Notes: generated from the sequence alone by a model not told the origin. A DNA stretch of 64,000 bases from Beroe forskalii (GCA_011033025.1 WFMF01000022.1:62001-126000), one strand, 5' to 3'; numbered from the stretch's first letter, positions 24,501-35,055 are shown. A program made the numbers and translations.

Positions 24501-26402
24501 TGTTTCATTGATAAATCATTAGCTTTTCTAGCGAATAAAACAGGACAAGTCCAAACATCTTGTGACAAAACGTTTCACATGCTCAAAAAATTAGTTTCTC
24601 TAGAACTCTTAACCCGATGCAAGGTCAGATTACAATGGTGAAGCCAATAATTGATTGATGATTATAACTTACTAATTTGAATTCACTGGGTAATTGATTC
24701 CAGGTGTTAAACAGATAAATTTTCATCATAATGGAACTTGGAAGCCAATATATTCTGAAATTATGATAATACCAACTTCCTTAAATTCTATTATTTAAAG
24801 AAGTCGCTGATGATATGATACCCTATGATACTATGATCCTTATGATGGTAGGAAACTGTCTTCCCAGACAACTAGGCTTATTCATTATTGAGGAAAGCGG
24901 AAAGGTCACAATTTCAATAAAAGATTCGTGTGCTACGCGTGTCATTTTAATGATTGGCGACAGAAAACCACCCTTTCCCAGGCACTGTCTTTCTTTGTGA
25001 CCCAATCTTAATAAAATTTACTTACTATTCTTAATATTCTTAACACAGATAACAGAATGTAGTCACCTCTGACTCAGAGTGTATGTTTTATAATAATTAT
25101 ACATGATAATGTTAACATACTCTTCCCAATTTAACAGTGAATTCCTGTCATCAATCAACAATACTTATAGCCCAGCGGATATATTCAATACAAACCTTTA
25201 GCATTAGTCTGAGAACCAATTATATTATGTCATTAATATTATGTAATTAGAGGCAATTAAATCTATAATTCATACTCCTTACATTTAATTGGCTGTTTCT
25301 AAAAATAGGGACACGTTAATGCTGCATAAGTTTTCGTGATGTAACATGCAATCAGCTCAGTGTCTGTCTACAGCATTCACAGGTATTCTGAAAGCTAGCA
25401 GGTATTCTTTGAACTGTATTCCAGTATGATGATAAGGAAATGAACTCTGACAATCGGTGAGAAAGTAATTTGGTTGCTCAGTGTAAACTGTACACCATTA
25501 TAGAATCAGACTTCAGAGCATGTTTTACCAAGCACGTTATACCAAGCAACTATTTCACCAGACTTCGGCATTTGAATAGCACAGTAACACAGTGTAATGC
25601 TGTGTTACACCACAGAATTCATCTTGTTTATGAACACAGCATTTACCCTGTTTTATACCACAGCTTTTATCCTGTGTTACACTTCAGCATTCATGGTATA
25701 CCACAGCTTTCATTCTGTGTTATACCACAGCATTCCTGCTGTGTTATACCATATTGGATAGCTCATATTGGATGGTTTATTAGAGAGACTACTCACTAGT
25801 GGACCTGTGAATGACACAGGCACAAATGACACACCAAATGTCAACACATAGACACGGCACACAAGACACGGCACACACACACACAACAAAACGCACGGTA
25901 AGTTTACGTACAGATCATTTGACTCTATGATTACAGTTCATAATTTCATACTACTAACTATACATCCTATTTGTAATTTTGAATCAAACTCACTAAATGT
26001 TATCTTAATTTTTCAGGAAACAATCAGAGGGTTTTGGTTTAATAACGTTTCCCGCCTAAGGGATTTGGCTGAACAAAAATAGGAGAAAAGGATCAGGGTT
26101 CGGGGAATACTGTAAGGTTGCGGGTAAAAAAGGGGTTCAGGGAAGATTCTGGATTTAGGCTGAGGTTAATAACAAATGGTAATGACTAAGGGTTAAATGC
26201 CACTTGATACTTTGGAAAATACATTAAAATCTACTCAGAAAACATTTAAATCTACTCAGTAAACATTGAAATCTACTCAGTAAACTGTAATATCCACTCA
26301 CCGTAGTGAGGTCTCTCCTCAGCAGTAGTATAGGAATGAAGCTGATCACAGTTAGGCTAGGAAGCAAACTACACCACGCTAGCGCCTGGCCCAACCAGTC
26401 AC
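12550..26402 (-). CDS. DOLPP1: Dolichyl-diphosphatase (DOLPP1-like), six exons recognised, exon 1 not found
   Basis: The enzyme hydrolyses dolichyl diphosphate at the ER lumenal face to recycle the N-glycosylation lipid carrier. Exons read on the minus strand: 26302-26402, 20621-20705, 16872-16971, 14838-14936, 12987-13115, 12550-12643 (stop TAG at 12552-12550). Junction phases agree throughout when the GTAGGT donor at 20620 is used. Joined, they give about 202 residues plus an unseen first exon; human DOLPP1 is 238. The three PAP2-family motifs are present: K-x6-RP (KRIIAEPRP, exon at 20.6 kb), MPSSHS (exon at 16.9 kb), and SR-x5-H (SRYYLRYH, spanning the 14.9/13.1 kb exons). The GDWLG opening of the 26.3-kb exon and the SLIPN-LW-EY tail also match the family. 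Hydrophobic segments fit a multi-pass membrane protein. Introns range from 343 bp to about 5.6 kb. An alternative donor at 12553 could add a short last exon. Confidence 0.9.
13265..13432. repeat. Ten perfect 12-bp units capped by two strong hairpins
   Basis: The unit GTCAGAATCAGC is repeated ten times without change from 13291 to 13410. On the left is a 14-bp-stem hairpin with GAA loop (13265-13295, arms CTGACGCCAGCCGC). On the right is a 30-bp perfect palindrome (13403-13432) with a CGCCGCGCGCGCGGCG centre. It lies in DOLPP1 intron 5. Read on the minus strand it would encode an acidic Asp-Ser-Asp-Ala repeat, which I consider incidental. Confidence 0.9.
14208..14288. repeat. Degenerate interstitial CCCTAA repeats
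   Basis: About 80 bp of CCTAAC/CCCTAA variants (CCTAAACCTAACCATGACCC and onward) form a degenerate run of the animal telomere motif on the C-rich strand, embedded in the GC-rich intronic block. It may be an interstitial telomere-like tract or a satellite tail of the neighbouring element. Confidence 0.6.
16836..16886 (-). promoter_or_regulatory. Duplicated 5' splice site after the DOLPP1 MPSSHS exon
   Basis: On the minus strand CCTCTTCTACCTTAG|GTAAAT ends the exon at 16872. Thirty bases further the same sequence recurs as CCTCTTCTGCCTTAG|GTAAGT, with a donor closer to consensus at 16841-16836. Use of the distal donor would insert an in-frame TAA immediately after the Leu-Arg junction and truncate the enzyme before its SR-x5-H motif. 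Confidence 0.6.
16978..17240. repeat. 56-bp minisatellite abutting a DOLPP1 3' splice site
   Basis: Units start with TGGGTTGTGATTGGTTGAAA at 17065, 17121 and 17177 (56 bp apart), with a shorter partial at 17234. Related half-units GTGATTGGTTGAAATACAG extend down to 16978, seven bases from the acceptor of the DOLPP1 exon ending at 16971. On the transcribed strand each unit carries TTCTTCTCCCTTTCAACC, a pyrimidine tract. Two ATTGG (inverted CCAAT) motifs occur per unit. Confidence 0.85.
17547..17630. repeat. Short tandem repeat, about 3 units of 28 bp
   Basis: Imperfect units of the form AGTGAATAGTCTCTGACATGG repeat three times in DOLPP1 intron 3. No coding signal is seen. Confidence 0.55.
20551..20605. 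repeat. 10-bp tandem repeat beside a DOLPP1 5' splice site
   Basis: About five and a half units of AAATCACTAG or AAATCACTTG run in register. The array starts roughly ten bases inside the intron that follows the KRIIAEPRP exon (donor GTAGGT at 20620-20615). Confidence 0.8.
22331..22529. repeat. Direct repeat copy A flanking the nested secreted-protein gene
   Basis: About 200 bp with strong similarity to 24440-24651. Shared stretches include ATTCGGCAT, CAATGGAATTGATTCA, GCGAATAAAACAGGACA, GATGCAAG and CAGATTACAATGGTGA. It lies downstream of the minus-strand gene at 23579-24274, and the partner lies upstream of that gene. Confidence 0.75.
22613..22716. mobile_element. GC-rich hairpin element with 11-bp terminal inverted repeats
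   Basis: ATCGGGTCCAT at the left end is mirrored by ATGGACCCGAT at the right. The interior has smaller self-complementary blocks such as CCCGAGGGCGTAAGCCCGAG and GAGCCCGCAGGGCGAGGG. At 104 bp and clearly more GC-rich than its surroundings, it looks like a small foldback MITE. I could not define a target duplication. Confidence 0.55.
23579..24274 (-). CDS. Secreted cysteine-rich protein, intronless, nested in a DOLPP1 intron
   Basis: The open frame gives 231 residues from the ATG at 24274-24272; the upstream in-frame TTG is not a plausible eukaryotic start. The first 23 residues (MKVMISLIMGILSMLVEVRT and onward) look like a signal peptide. The mature part contains spaced cysteines, including C-G-I-D-A-S-C-G-G-C near the middle, a likely N-glycosylation site (NLT) and many lysines, and ends in a strand-like TLTVA. 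I do not recognise the family; an extracellular or secretory-pathway protein is the limit of inference. The gene lies on the same strand as DOLPP1, inside its largest intron, without visible introns of its own. It could be a retrogene, a nested gene or a lineage-specific secreted effector. A related 200-bp sequence flanks it on both sides. Confidence 0.75.
   Translation of the reverse strand: MKVMISLIMGILSMLVEVRTQAQLAKSISGGPSDMSCYKVLKGKKLDIELTEHETVFDLHTCGIDASCGGCFDQELPSNLGPKYNLTKCTSATDPEFIEFGATTAKGHNAFIKKTKGTCGVPKSKTVKLQVERVPCWQEKKVCRVHFNLEYDGKILNAFSDLVKARIESVKLCESKVTTPKCVQIARRISRQTRTFYSKKSSLFSNGSEWVAKFTLNGKAGESDKVTLTVA
24440..24651. repeat. Direct repeat copy B, upstream of the nested gene
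   Basis: This is the partner of 22331-22529. It sits about 170 bp upstream of the start codon of the minus-strand secreted-protein gene and so may include its promoter. Whether the pair reflects a dispersed repeat or a duplicated promoter cannot be told here. Confidence 0.7.
25570..25755. repeat. Minisatellite, about 28-bp units with CTGTGTTATACCACAG
   Basis: Six to seven imperfect units combining CCACAGCATTCAT with CCTGTGTTATAC. Each contains a short palindrome (CTGTG...CACAG). It is located in the largest DOLPP1 intron. The plus-strand open frame across it is a by-product of the repeat. Confidence 0.75.
26219..26301. repeat. 21-bp tandem array whose end unit is the DOLPP1 exon donor
   Basis: The motif CTACTCAG occurs at 26231, 26252 and 26273, exactly 21 bp apart. 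The fourth position, 26294, holds CCACTCAC, which on the minus strand is the GTGAGTGG donor of the exon at 26302-26402. The intron therefore starts with four units aligned on GTGAGT/CTGAGT. Confidence 0.85.
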
Positions 26403-26421
26403 CTGAAAAAAGCAGACATAA

Positions 26422-26518
26422 ATTAGGGGTAAATTGTGAGGGGACAGTTCAGAGGGGTAAACTTAGAGGGGTAAACTGAGAGGGGTAAATTGAGAGGGGT
26501 AAATTGAGAGGTAAAGTG
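26422..26518. repeat. 14-bp tandem array just upstream of a DOLPP1 3' splice site
   Basis: Six to seven units of AGAGGGGTAAAYTG. On the transcribed minus strand each unit reads CARTTTACCCCTCT, so the array supplies repeated pyrimidine tracts about 20 bp upstream of the TTTTTTCAG acceptor at 26403. Confidence 0.85.
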
Positions 26519-26544
26519 AAGGCTAATGATAAATTGGAGGTCTG

Positions 26545-26564
26545 TGTTAGGGTTAGGGTTATAG
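26545..26564. repeat. Short TTAGGG run
   Basis: GTTAGGGTTAGGGTTATAG gives about two and a half copies of the animal telomere hexamer, too short to be more than an interstitial trace. Confidence 0.5.
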
Positions 26565-29500
26565 TCTCGCCCAACATGCCACTTGAAATATAGAATTTAG
26601 ATAGTAATTTGGGAGAAATGCAGGGTTCAGTTCTTCAACGAGAGCTGCATAATAACATGGAGCAGTCCATTTTGCAGTTTGAGCAGACACACGCCGAGAT
26701 CGCGTTCAAAAGACTTGTCATTTGCATTTTGATGAAGTCATTATGGATTGTGGGGTCTGGGTAATACAGTAGGTGGTATCATCGCTTTAAACTTAAAGTA
26801 TAATGATATTTCGAAGAACCCAGAGAATCCAGGCAATTCCTTGTGGTAATACAATCCCGCACGGCACAAAACACCATAATTATTATCAAAACTCTACAAC
26901 ATATTATTCAGAGTTTCAGACTTTCAGATACTTCACACAGGCAACCCAGCAACTCTGTAGCACTGTTACATATGAGCTCTGTTTTTTGACACAAACACAA
27001 CACACAAACACACATTAGACTCATTAGTGAAGTCCTACAATTAGCTGAACGCTACATGTTATAAAAAACATATAACACTCATGTATATAGGTCTGCGACA
27101 TATCATTATCATAACATATATTCGAGCTCTGTGAGTTAAATCCGTGTATGTGTGAGACTCTAATCACCCTGACACATGATGGAGTGTGAGATTCGTTGAC
27201 AAGAAGTGTCGGACTATAAGTGGGTATGTATGCGGATCAAAGTTCAAAGTTCAAACTGAAGGCTTGTTATAGTATACCGATCTCTTGGAGCTGAGATTTA
27301 TCTGACTTTCTGAAGGTGTGAAGTTACAGTCTGCCTTCACAGTTTCTGGCAAATTGAACTTGATAAACAAGACATTTATTTCAAAGGGTTAGACTCAAAA
27401 TTAAGAGAACTTCTTACATTTTTGAATATTAGGTTTATGATAAAACGACGATAAGATTTAAGTTCAAATATTGTATGATAAAACGATGATAGGATTTGAA
27501 TTCATTAGCGCATAACGGACACTTCCATCACGTTTCTAATCGTATTTATGTTGTAAGCTCGTTTACAACAAGAAACACAATGTTACCTGGAAGTGATGTG
27601 GCTTCCCAACAAATCACCTTGTTTTTTGCTATTGCTTCTCCGTTCCCACCCAATGTATACTATATATAATGTCCATACTACTAGTGTGTTACAGTTCACT
27701 ATATACTGCAGTATTTATAGCCAGTGTGAGGAAATAGGACTATAAGTGTATACATCAAAACACATAGTGCACTAGCCACTGAGCATCACACACCGACAGG
27801 TGTACCATCGTCTAGCCGTGCAATGTTTGCACTTAATTTGTGCGCTAAATGCGTTTAAGAAACATTGAAATTGAGAATTTATGTTATTTTCAGTGTCCAG
27901 GTTTCAGCTAGATGTAACCATAAGCTGCTAAACATATGCCACTTAGAGGTTTACAGTTCTGCGATGGAAAAAATAATTCATGGATATTTGCCTTGTAATT
28001 TAAGTGGGCGTTTCACTGCCCCAGGCCCTGCGAACCTTAACGGGTGTTTTCCGTCTATTTCTTGTGTGTAACGTTGCGCGCGCAAGGATGGGGTATTAGG
28101 GTAACATCCAGCGATGAAAACTGAAGAATTCGTCCATTTCGTTATCACCCCTTTCTCCTCCAGTATATCTACACTTCTGAGTCCTGCATACTAGAATACA
28201 ACCCTCTCTCTCTACAACACTACAAGCAGTAAGGCTGGTTGGTAGCCCGGGCACGTTGGAATGTGTGGAATAATTAAAATATTGAGGTGGCAGCAATTAA
28301 CTAATTAATATGTTTTATAGCATTATACCGAACTCTACTACTAGAAACCAACTACCACTGCTTTATTATAGTCCACACAATAAATAATACAACATTTTTC
28401 CGGCTTCCATCCAGAGTCCGAGGGCTATAGATTTTGTGCCTGTGCGAGTGTGTGTGGGTGCGTGTGTGGGTGTTCTACTTTTATATTATTTTCTGTATAA
28501 AATGCGAACATACACATCCCGGAGAAAATAATATATTATGTAAAATTATAGTAAAACATATTATAAAATTATGATTTTAAATCGTTTGAAATGTTGAAAG
28601 GCCAGTGTTTAAACCCACCGAAAAGTAGCTACTCTGCAATACGTGTACCTGTCACGTACAATGCCATAGCTATTTTTAGAAGGGGAATGTACAAAAGGCA
28701 GAATTTCTTCAAGCAATAATATATTTTTATATTGATTATATGAATTATTTTTAGCAATTATTGTACAATTGAAATTATTATATTTGAGAGTTTAGTAACT
28801 TCTTTAAACTCAATCGAATCTGGCAATGATTTCATCTGAGTTGAATGAATAAATTCCAGATGGATGCCCCCGCAAAATTTTTGAACGTCTATTTTGTTAC
28901 GGCATTTTGAATATTTTTCTCAGATCTTCCTCTTCACACTATTTTCATTACTGCTGTGTGTAAGCACAATACTTAAATATATTAATAGCGTGCTTTCCCT
29001 CCTCCAAACAATGCCAGCCACTCACTTTAGGTATGTTACTCCAGCCTTATGAAATGATAGAGTGCCTCTATTTTCTAATAAAATGAGCTCGTGACGCTGA
29101 AAGAAACGTATTTATAAGCCAATGAATAGAGGATGTAATATTTCAATGGCAGTCAACCAATTATAGGTATTTTAGTTCGATACAACTACTTTAAAGTGAA
29201 TAGTCTGTACTCCTCAAACAATTATAGGAACTAATTGGAGGCTGGCACAGCGAACTAATGATTGAAAAGTTTTCAGAATAACTTTGGAGAACGGCAATTC
29301 TAACTTTCTAACTTGAGCAGTGAGCTCGGTTTAGGAGTAGTTTTCACATATTTAATTATTTCATGAGCGCGGCGGTGTGAGCACGTTTTAGTGCGGAGAG
29401 GGCGCGCACTGTTACGCTTACACTGTGCCGCGCGCTGCCGTGAAAACTGCCGTGGTTAGCCTTGCGTGTGATTGGCGTGTACCTGAGAGTAGGAGCTTTT

Positions 29501-30900
29501 AAAATGTATACCATGAACTGACAAACAAACACGAAAATTTTATATTCGCATGTTTGACGTTCTCAGCACGAGTTTGTAAACATGTACTTGAATTTGTTTG
29601 TCTAGATTCTAGAAGTGGAAAAGTGCGGGATGTTTTACGAATGTGCGTGTGTTTGTGTGTGTTTGAGTGTGTTTGAGTGTGCAGTGTGCTTGTGTGTGTT
29701 CATACAGTGTGTGCCTACTGGCCAGTCTGCTCAGGTGTAGACAGTTAGTCTAAATAACACACTCTCTCTCTCCCTCGAATAATTCTGCCTTTCGGCGGTT
29801 TTCTCAGTACCTCTCAACTTTTTCTACTGAACTCTAATTTTCTCTCCTTTTTCTCTCCAGCTATTAGAAATACATACACACTTCGCACTTCATCTTATAG
29901 CGGCTTCTCTCATGGTAGTATTTCTTATTTTAATAAAGCACAGTTAATATCATATGAACCTACGTGTCTACAGTCTACTATACTACCACGAACCAAGCAA
30001 CTTGTAAAGCAACGACCAAGGGCTGTTTCAAGGGCTGTTTCATATCTTATCAAGAAATGATAAATAAATTTTCAGGCATGAAACAGTTTCACTATCAAGA
30101 GACACTGTTTGAAAAATATTCACTTAAAATGGACACAGTATTGATTATTCCAAAACTCCAAAGCTTCTTTGATAGAGCGCAACACAATACTTTTCCGATA
30201 CACACGAACCTTTCTTCACTTTCGACCTTTCACAAACTATTTCATACAAAGTTGCTGTCTTTGTGTTTCGGCCATTTCTTACTCTCTTAGATTCTCATTA
30301 TTATTCCTAAATTCTGGGAAATATAATATATCAAAATGGAATTAATGTCATCCCTGCTCTGTAGCATGATGGTGAGTAGCTCACACTAAAAATTCATCCG
30401 ACGTATAATAAATTCATGTAATATTTTTGCTGAAAAAATAATATTAGATGAGTAGAGGTAGCTTAGAACCTCTGTAGATGTGAAGCATAATGAAATTTAG
30501 ATGCGTTGGAGCTGTTGATTACCGCCCACAATTATTATTGGCTCTTCAGTCAGTTAACACTAAATAGAGTTCAATGATTTGCGGACAGAGTTTTGACTTG
30601 GGTAGCATAAATATGCCGTCTAAAACCAATTAGTTAGGTTATTGATGACAAAATGAGAGGGATATTTGAACGTCGATAAATAATATACCACACTGCTTTT
30701 AGTATATGCTATGGGATATAAGCACTAATAGGAAATTATGTCATTTTATGACATTTTGAATGAAAAATTGATGACGTTAATCTGGCTTTATTTTGCGTTA
30801 AAACTTCATTCTGAAACATACTAGGGATCCCATACTACATATCACCAAGTATTAGATTATGTCACCAAATATCACCAGACACTTAATTGAATCCCCTACC

Positions 30901-30970
30901 GGCTACAGCATCTGGCTGAGTGGTTGACGTGGTCCGTGAGAGTCAGTGCTGAGGGTATGAATTATATATG
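30901..30970 (+). repeat. Possible tRNA-derived SINE head (Leu/Ser-like)
   Basis: TGGCTGAGTGGTTGACG strongly resembles the A box of class II tRNAs, and GGGTATGAATT about 40 bp on resembles a decayed B box. No acceptor stem pairing is evident, so a functional tRNA is unlikely; a SINE remnant fits better. Confidence 0.35.
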
Positions 30971-32560
30971 CGTTGACATTTAGACTGTGTAAAAACATAA
31001 TATATTCTAGGTGTCAGTATGAACGATATACCGTCCAAACTGAAGCCAATATCAAGGTTAAGAATAATAAATTCATGACAAAACAAAGACTATTTTTCGC
31101 GGGAGACATATTTTATCCGGTAGAGAGTAGACCGGTTTTAAAACAGGGATAGCTGTGTTTTAAAACGAATATTATTTCGGGTTTATTCAGATTATACATT
31201 CACACGTACACTATGTGAGTCTTCGTAGGGATTTGGATACAAACTTTGGGCCATGTTTGGGTTTTGAGAAACGGACGAAAACATAACCTTATTACTTTTG
31301 TGAACATCCGCTTTGAGATCTCAGCTTATGTTTTTTATCTCCCTTGAGGGTTCAGGAAAAGGGTCATATTACGATAGTATGATAATTTTATGCAAATTAT
31401 TACCAGATATGACTGTCATGATAGCATGACAATGCTGGCTGTTTGGGGGGGCACGACTCTTAAGATAAAGGCAAAAGAGTCGCAATTCGAAAAAATACAT
31501 AGAAGAGAAATTCAATATGATCAAAAATAGCCGAGGATGATTCGTCATGTCCGCGTCTGAAAAGTTATAGTCAGTTACTGAAACTTGTCTTGGAAAGCTT
31601 TCAACCGCTGAGAATAACAAATTTAAAGATAATTATTCTTCTCAACGTATCTCCTGAAATCATGCTTGATAGAATTCATGAGATGAGTTTAACTTTAATC
31701 CATCACAATTCACATCGTGAGAAGTGTATCGAAGTACATAATTCTGATACTCTGATAGGCAATTGCTGTGTATACTGTATACTATCAACTTAAAAATTTT
31801 AAACTCCCCCACAATCCGGTTCAGGATTCGGAATATTAGAAAATTTTGCAGAATAATTATCCTGGAGAGCCTCTCGAAATACCGCAAATACTCTTTGGAT
31901 AATTATACGACCTGGTACACTAATGTCTGCTGTCCGCGAGAGAGGTCTGAATTACATACCGCCTTTAGCTCATCTCTGTTTGCGCAGAATGTATGTATAT
32001 AAGCTGCTCCCTGCGCTGAAAAAATAGACAATTCCGTGCCCTGAACACGCTCCATTTTAACCCCTGATAATGACATCACTCTCAACCGCCCAGTTATCAT
32101 TCGTATATATTCGTGAGCCTGATCATTACATACTCTATGCAGAAAATCAAGAGCTCTGAGGGTATATATACTATGGATCAGAGAGTGTATGCTTTTCTGT
32201 GTGTAGAAGGAAGAGAGGGAGGGGCTCTATATATATATTTACACAATGTGCAGCGAGGTTATTACTCGAGTTAAGATTTTAAATTATAAATTGTGAGTGT
32301 ATATTAAAGAAATTTTGTACCCTCTATACTGGGTTATACAGGGTAGGAAGGCGGTTGGGAGACATGATTCCACCTCTTTGAACTGTGATGAGTGTGCCAC
32401 TTCCCAGTGCCTATTGGTGGGGCATGTCCTGTAATATCAGTGTAGCAGGGGCATTGTTAGCGGTACTCTCAGTCTTTTCATGGATGTATTCAATACTCGA
32501 GAGAGAGTGGTTATCGGTAGTAGTGGAGCAACTACTGTTATGCAGAGAGGAAGGGTAGAG

Positions 32561-32600
32561 TGGGGGGGGGGAGTGGGGGAAGGAGTGGGGGTGGGGAGAG
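32561..32600 (+). repeat. G-rich run, possible G-quadruplex
   Basis: Runs of 9, 5, 5 and 4 guanines separated by one to three bases satisfy the simple G-quadruplex pattern. No gene is next to it. Confidence 0.5.
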
Positions 32601-33107
32601 TTAATGGGGAGCGGAAGTAAGAAAGTTTGGACTGTAAAGCCTGCCGGAATCTAGAGGTCCGAGGTAAGGGTTTTCTCCTTTCCTGCACAACAATCGGCTC
32701 ACCGGGGATCAGATACAGACAAATCTGATAGCTGATAGGAAAGTAATATTAGACCATAATCATGAAAATATCATGGTCCTCGTATACTTTACATGAGAGG
32801 AACAAGCAACATATCACATATCATTATGCACATGACATACACAGTATACATGATGCACCGTATTATACACACATACACTTAGATACTGTACAGCCTTGAT
32901 AATTGGTTATTGTAAACACAAAACACATCATTTTAAATCGGTTATCATAGTGATCATTTATCATTACAATGTCAAATTATCTAAATGTTTATTAGATTAC
33001 TCAGTGGGAAATTTGATCTGTAATTCTCTGGATGATAATCGCATTAAATAAACAGTTCTATTACATTAAATACACATATAATCGAATATTTGCCTGTATG
33101 GGGTTGT

Positions 33108-33116
33108 GTATCGCGT
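33108..33116. repeat. Target-site duplication, left copy, 9 bp
   Basis: GTATCGCGT directly precedes the TAGCCTATGCCC terminus of the foldback element, and the identical 9-mer directly follows its other end at 38015-38023. Confidence 0.85.
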
Positions 33117-33954
33117 TAGCCTATGCCCTTTTGAAAAAAAGTGCTCGGATTTTTCCGTTTCAGTGTTTTATATGTCTATTGGGTCATTACGAAGTACTGT
33201 GCAAAGTTTTGGATCGAAAAAATGAATTTAAATGGTTCGGCGGCCACGCCTATTTTTTAAACGAAATTTGGCCATATCTCAGCTTCCTTTGGAGTAAAAA
33301 TTACCAGAGAAACGGGCAAATTCTTATTTACTTGCTCTAAACGCGACACAATTAAAATGAATTGGACTCCGTTCATTTTTCTGTGATTTGATTTGCTGCT
33401 GCAGCACGTTCATGCTGCTCTGCTTAACTTAATTAGGGCTCGCTCGCACTCCGCGAGTAGTCACGTGATTATAGCCTGTACTAGCGCGAGTCACGTGGGT
33501 AGTTAGGGAGGTGGGAACTGCGGTGTTGTTTGTGTTTCGAGGATCCGCACGGTGTACAAGGCGGGATAATGTTTCGATTGCCTTATATTCCTACCTATTC
33601 CCGCACAGGATAAACTGACGGTTCAACAACATTAACATACCACGTTGAGCTTTGATAGTGATGTCATCTCGGCCACATTTTATTGGTATCCTGTGCATAT
33701 TATTATTCGAATACACTCGAGAGTACTGTGTAAGCTATCAAAGGTATAACGTAATATGGGAAAAAGTAAACTGCATTCACTTTCAGTAAAAGGAATAAAT
33801 GATTAATGAATTCAATAATTCAAAATTAAACGAGTATAATCCAAGTTCTAATGAAACATATTAAAGCTGGTAAGTAGGTACTATAATTATTATCACTGAT
33901 ATGTACCCATTGTGCATGGAAACATTAAATAATTGGGCAGATGGGCACCTTGCA

Positions 33955-34325
33955 ATCGGCGCCGATCAGCGCTGATCAGCGCCGACCCACCGCCGATCAG
34001 CGCCGATCGGCGCTGATCAGCGCTGATCGGCGCTGATCGGCGCTGATCAGCGATTGATCAGCGCTGATCAGCGACACCGCCGATCAGCGCTGATCGGCGC
34101 TGATCAGCGCCGATGGAAAAAATTTAAAATTTTATCGGCGGTCGTCGGCGCTGATCAGCGCTGATCAGCGCCGATCGGCGATCAATCAGCGCTGATCGGC
34201 GAAATTGGCCGCCGATCAGCGCCGATCAGCGCTGATCAGCGCCTACCAAAACACCTGCATAAGAGCCTTAGAAAACTCCATCGGCGCTTATCAGCGCTGA
34301 TCAGCGCCGATCAGCGCCGATCGTT
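33955..34325. repeat. GATC-centred palindromic array, left arm
   Basis: Dense imperfect repeats of GGCGCTGATCAGCGCC-like units, each its own reverse complement, interrupted by short unique words (AAAATTTAAAATTTTATCGG, ACACCTGCATAAGAGCC). A mirrored array occupies 36655-37045. Confidence 0.85.
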
Positions 34326-35055
34326 AACTTACTATGTTCGCACTGATATGGACATTTGGGTACGTTTCCCTTGCAAAATATAATTCCGACTGGCCCTGGG
34401 TGACGTTGAGAGTCCGATCAATTGATCAAAGTGGATAGATCAAAGAGGATGGGCACTGGGCAGGTCGTCAGGAAGGAAGGAGGTTAATGGTTATAAAGTT
34501 ATAAGAGGACAGTCTTCCTATCTGCTTTGGGTGTATCTCAACACCCATACACCCATATGAGCCGCCCCTGGTCCGAGCTGGTTGATGTGTTAGTCTAACC
34601 GCTTACACATGTGAAAGAAAAATCTCTCCTGCCCAATCCATAGAAAGACTTCCAGCTGCATGAGCAGGAGCAAGGGATAGGATCCTCGATCATCGATATC
34701 TCTCACCATACCTCCAGCGAGGCTACTGCGGAATGTGACCCACTTCCAGGGGGATAAAAGTGTATTGTGGAATTGCAGCCTTCCCCCCCCTTAGAATACA
34801 GTACAGATCAAAGGTAAGCAGGGGGTTAAAGCTTAAAAGGTCGCACCTGTACCCTAGGCTGGTAAAAAGGCGGGGGATAAAAAGTTGGGCGTAAAAGGTC
34901 ATATCACCCATCTCCCAATGCCCTAATTTCTTAAATAAAATTATCACAGAAAGCTATTCCATCAATCACCATCACAAAAATCGGAATTTCAAAAGAATCT
35001 GTCTTACAAATACATTGTAAAATCGTTACGACACAGTAGGACCGTTAGGTCCTAC

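Larger units (their letters stand above)
26519..33107. other. Gene-poor stretch; may hold DOLPP1 exon 1
   Basis: No exon could be supported. Visible content is GT-rich microsatellite (28440-28480 and 29640-29705), a CpG-rich patch at about 29365-29470 with GCGCGG clusters, a tRNA-like segment at 30901-30970, a TGACGTCA-family repeat at about 32055, and a G-rich run at 32561-32600. DOLPP1 needs a first coding exon ending in phase 1 before a donor; I found no convincing candidate. Confidence 0.5.

Noticed and set aside
30901-30970. Functional tRNA gene (Leu or Ser)
   Set aside because: Only the A box is good; the B box is degenerate and the acceptor arms do not pair.
32698-32740. Possible DOLPP1 first exon ending CCCCG|GTGAGC on the minus strand
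   Set aside because: The phase fits, but the reading has a stop shortly upstream, no ATG, and no match to the conserved segment expected before GDWLG.
33032-33340. 102-codon plus-strand frame at the left end of the foldback element
   Set aside because: It starts outside the transposon and reads through its terminus, so it cannot be an ancestral element gene; no motif is seen.
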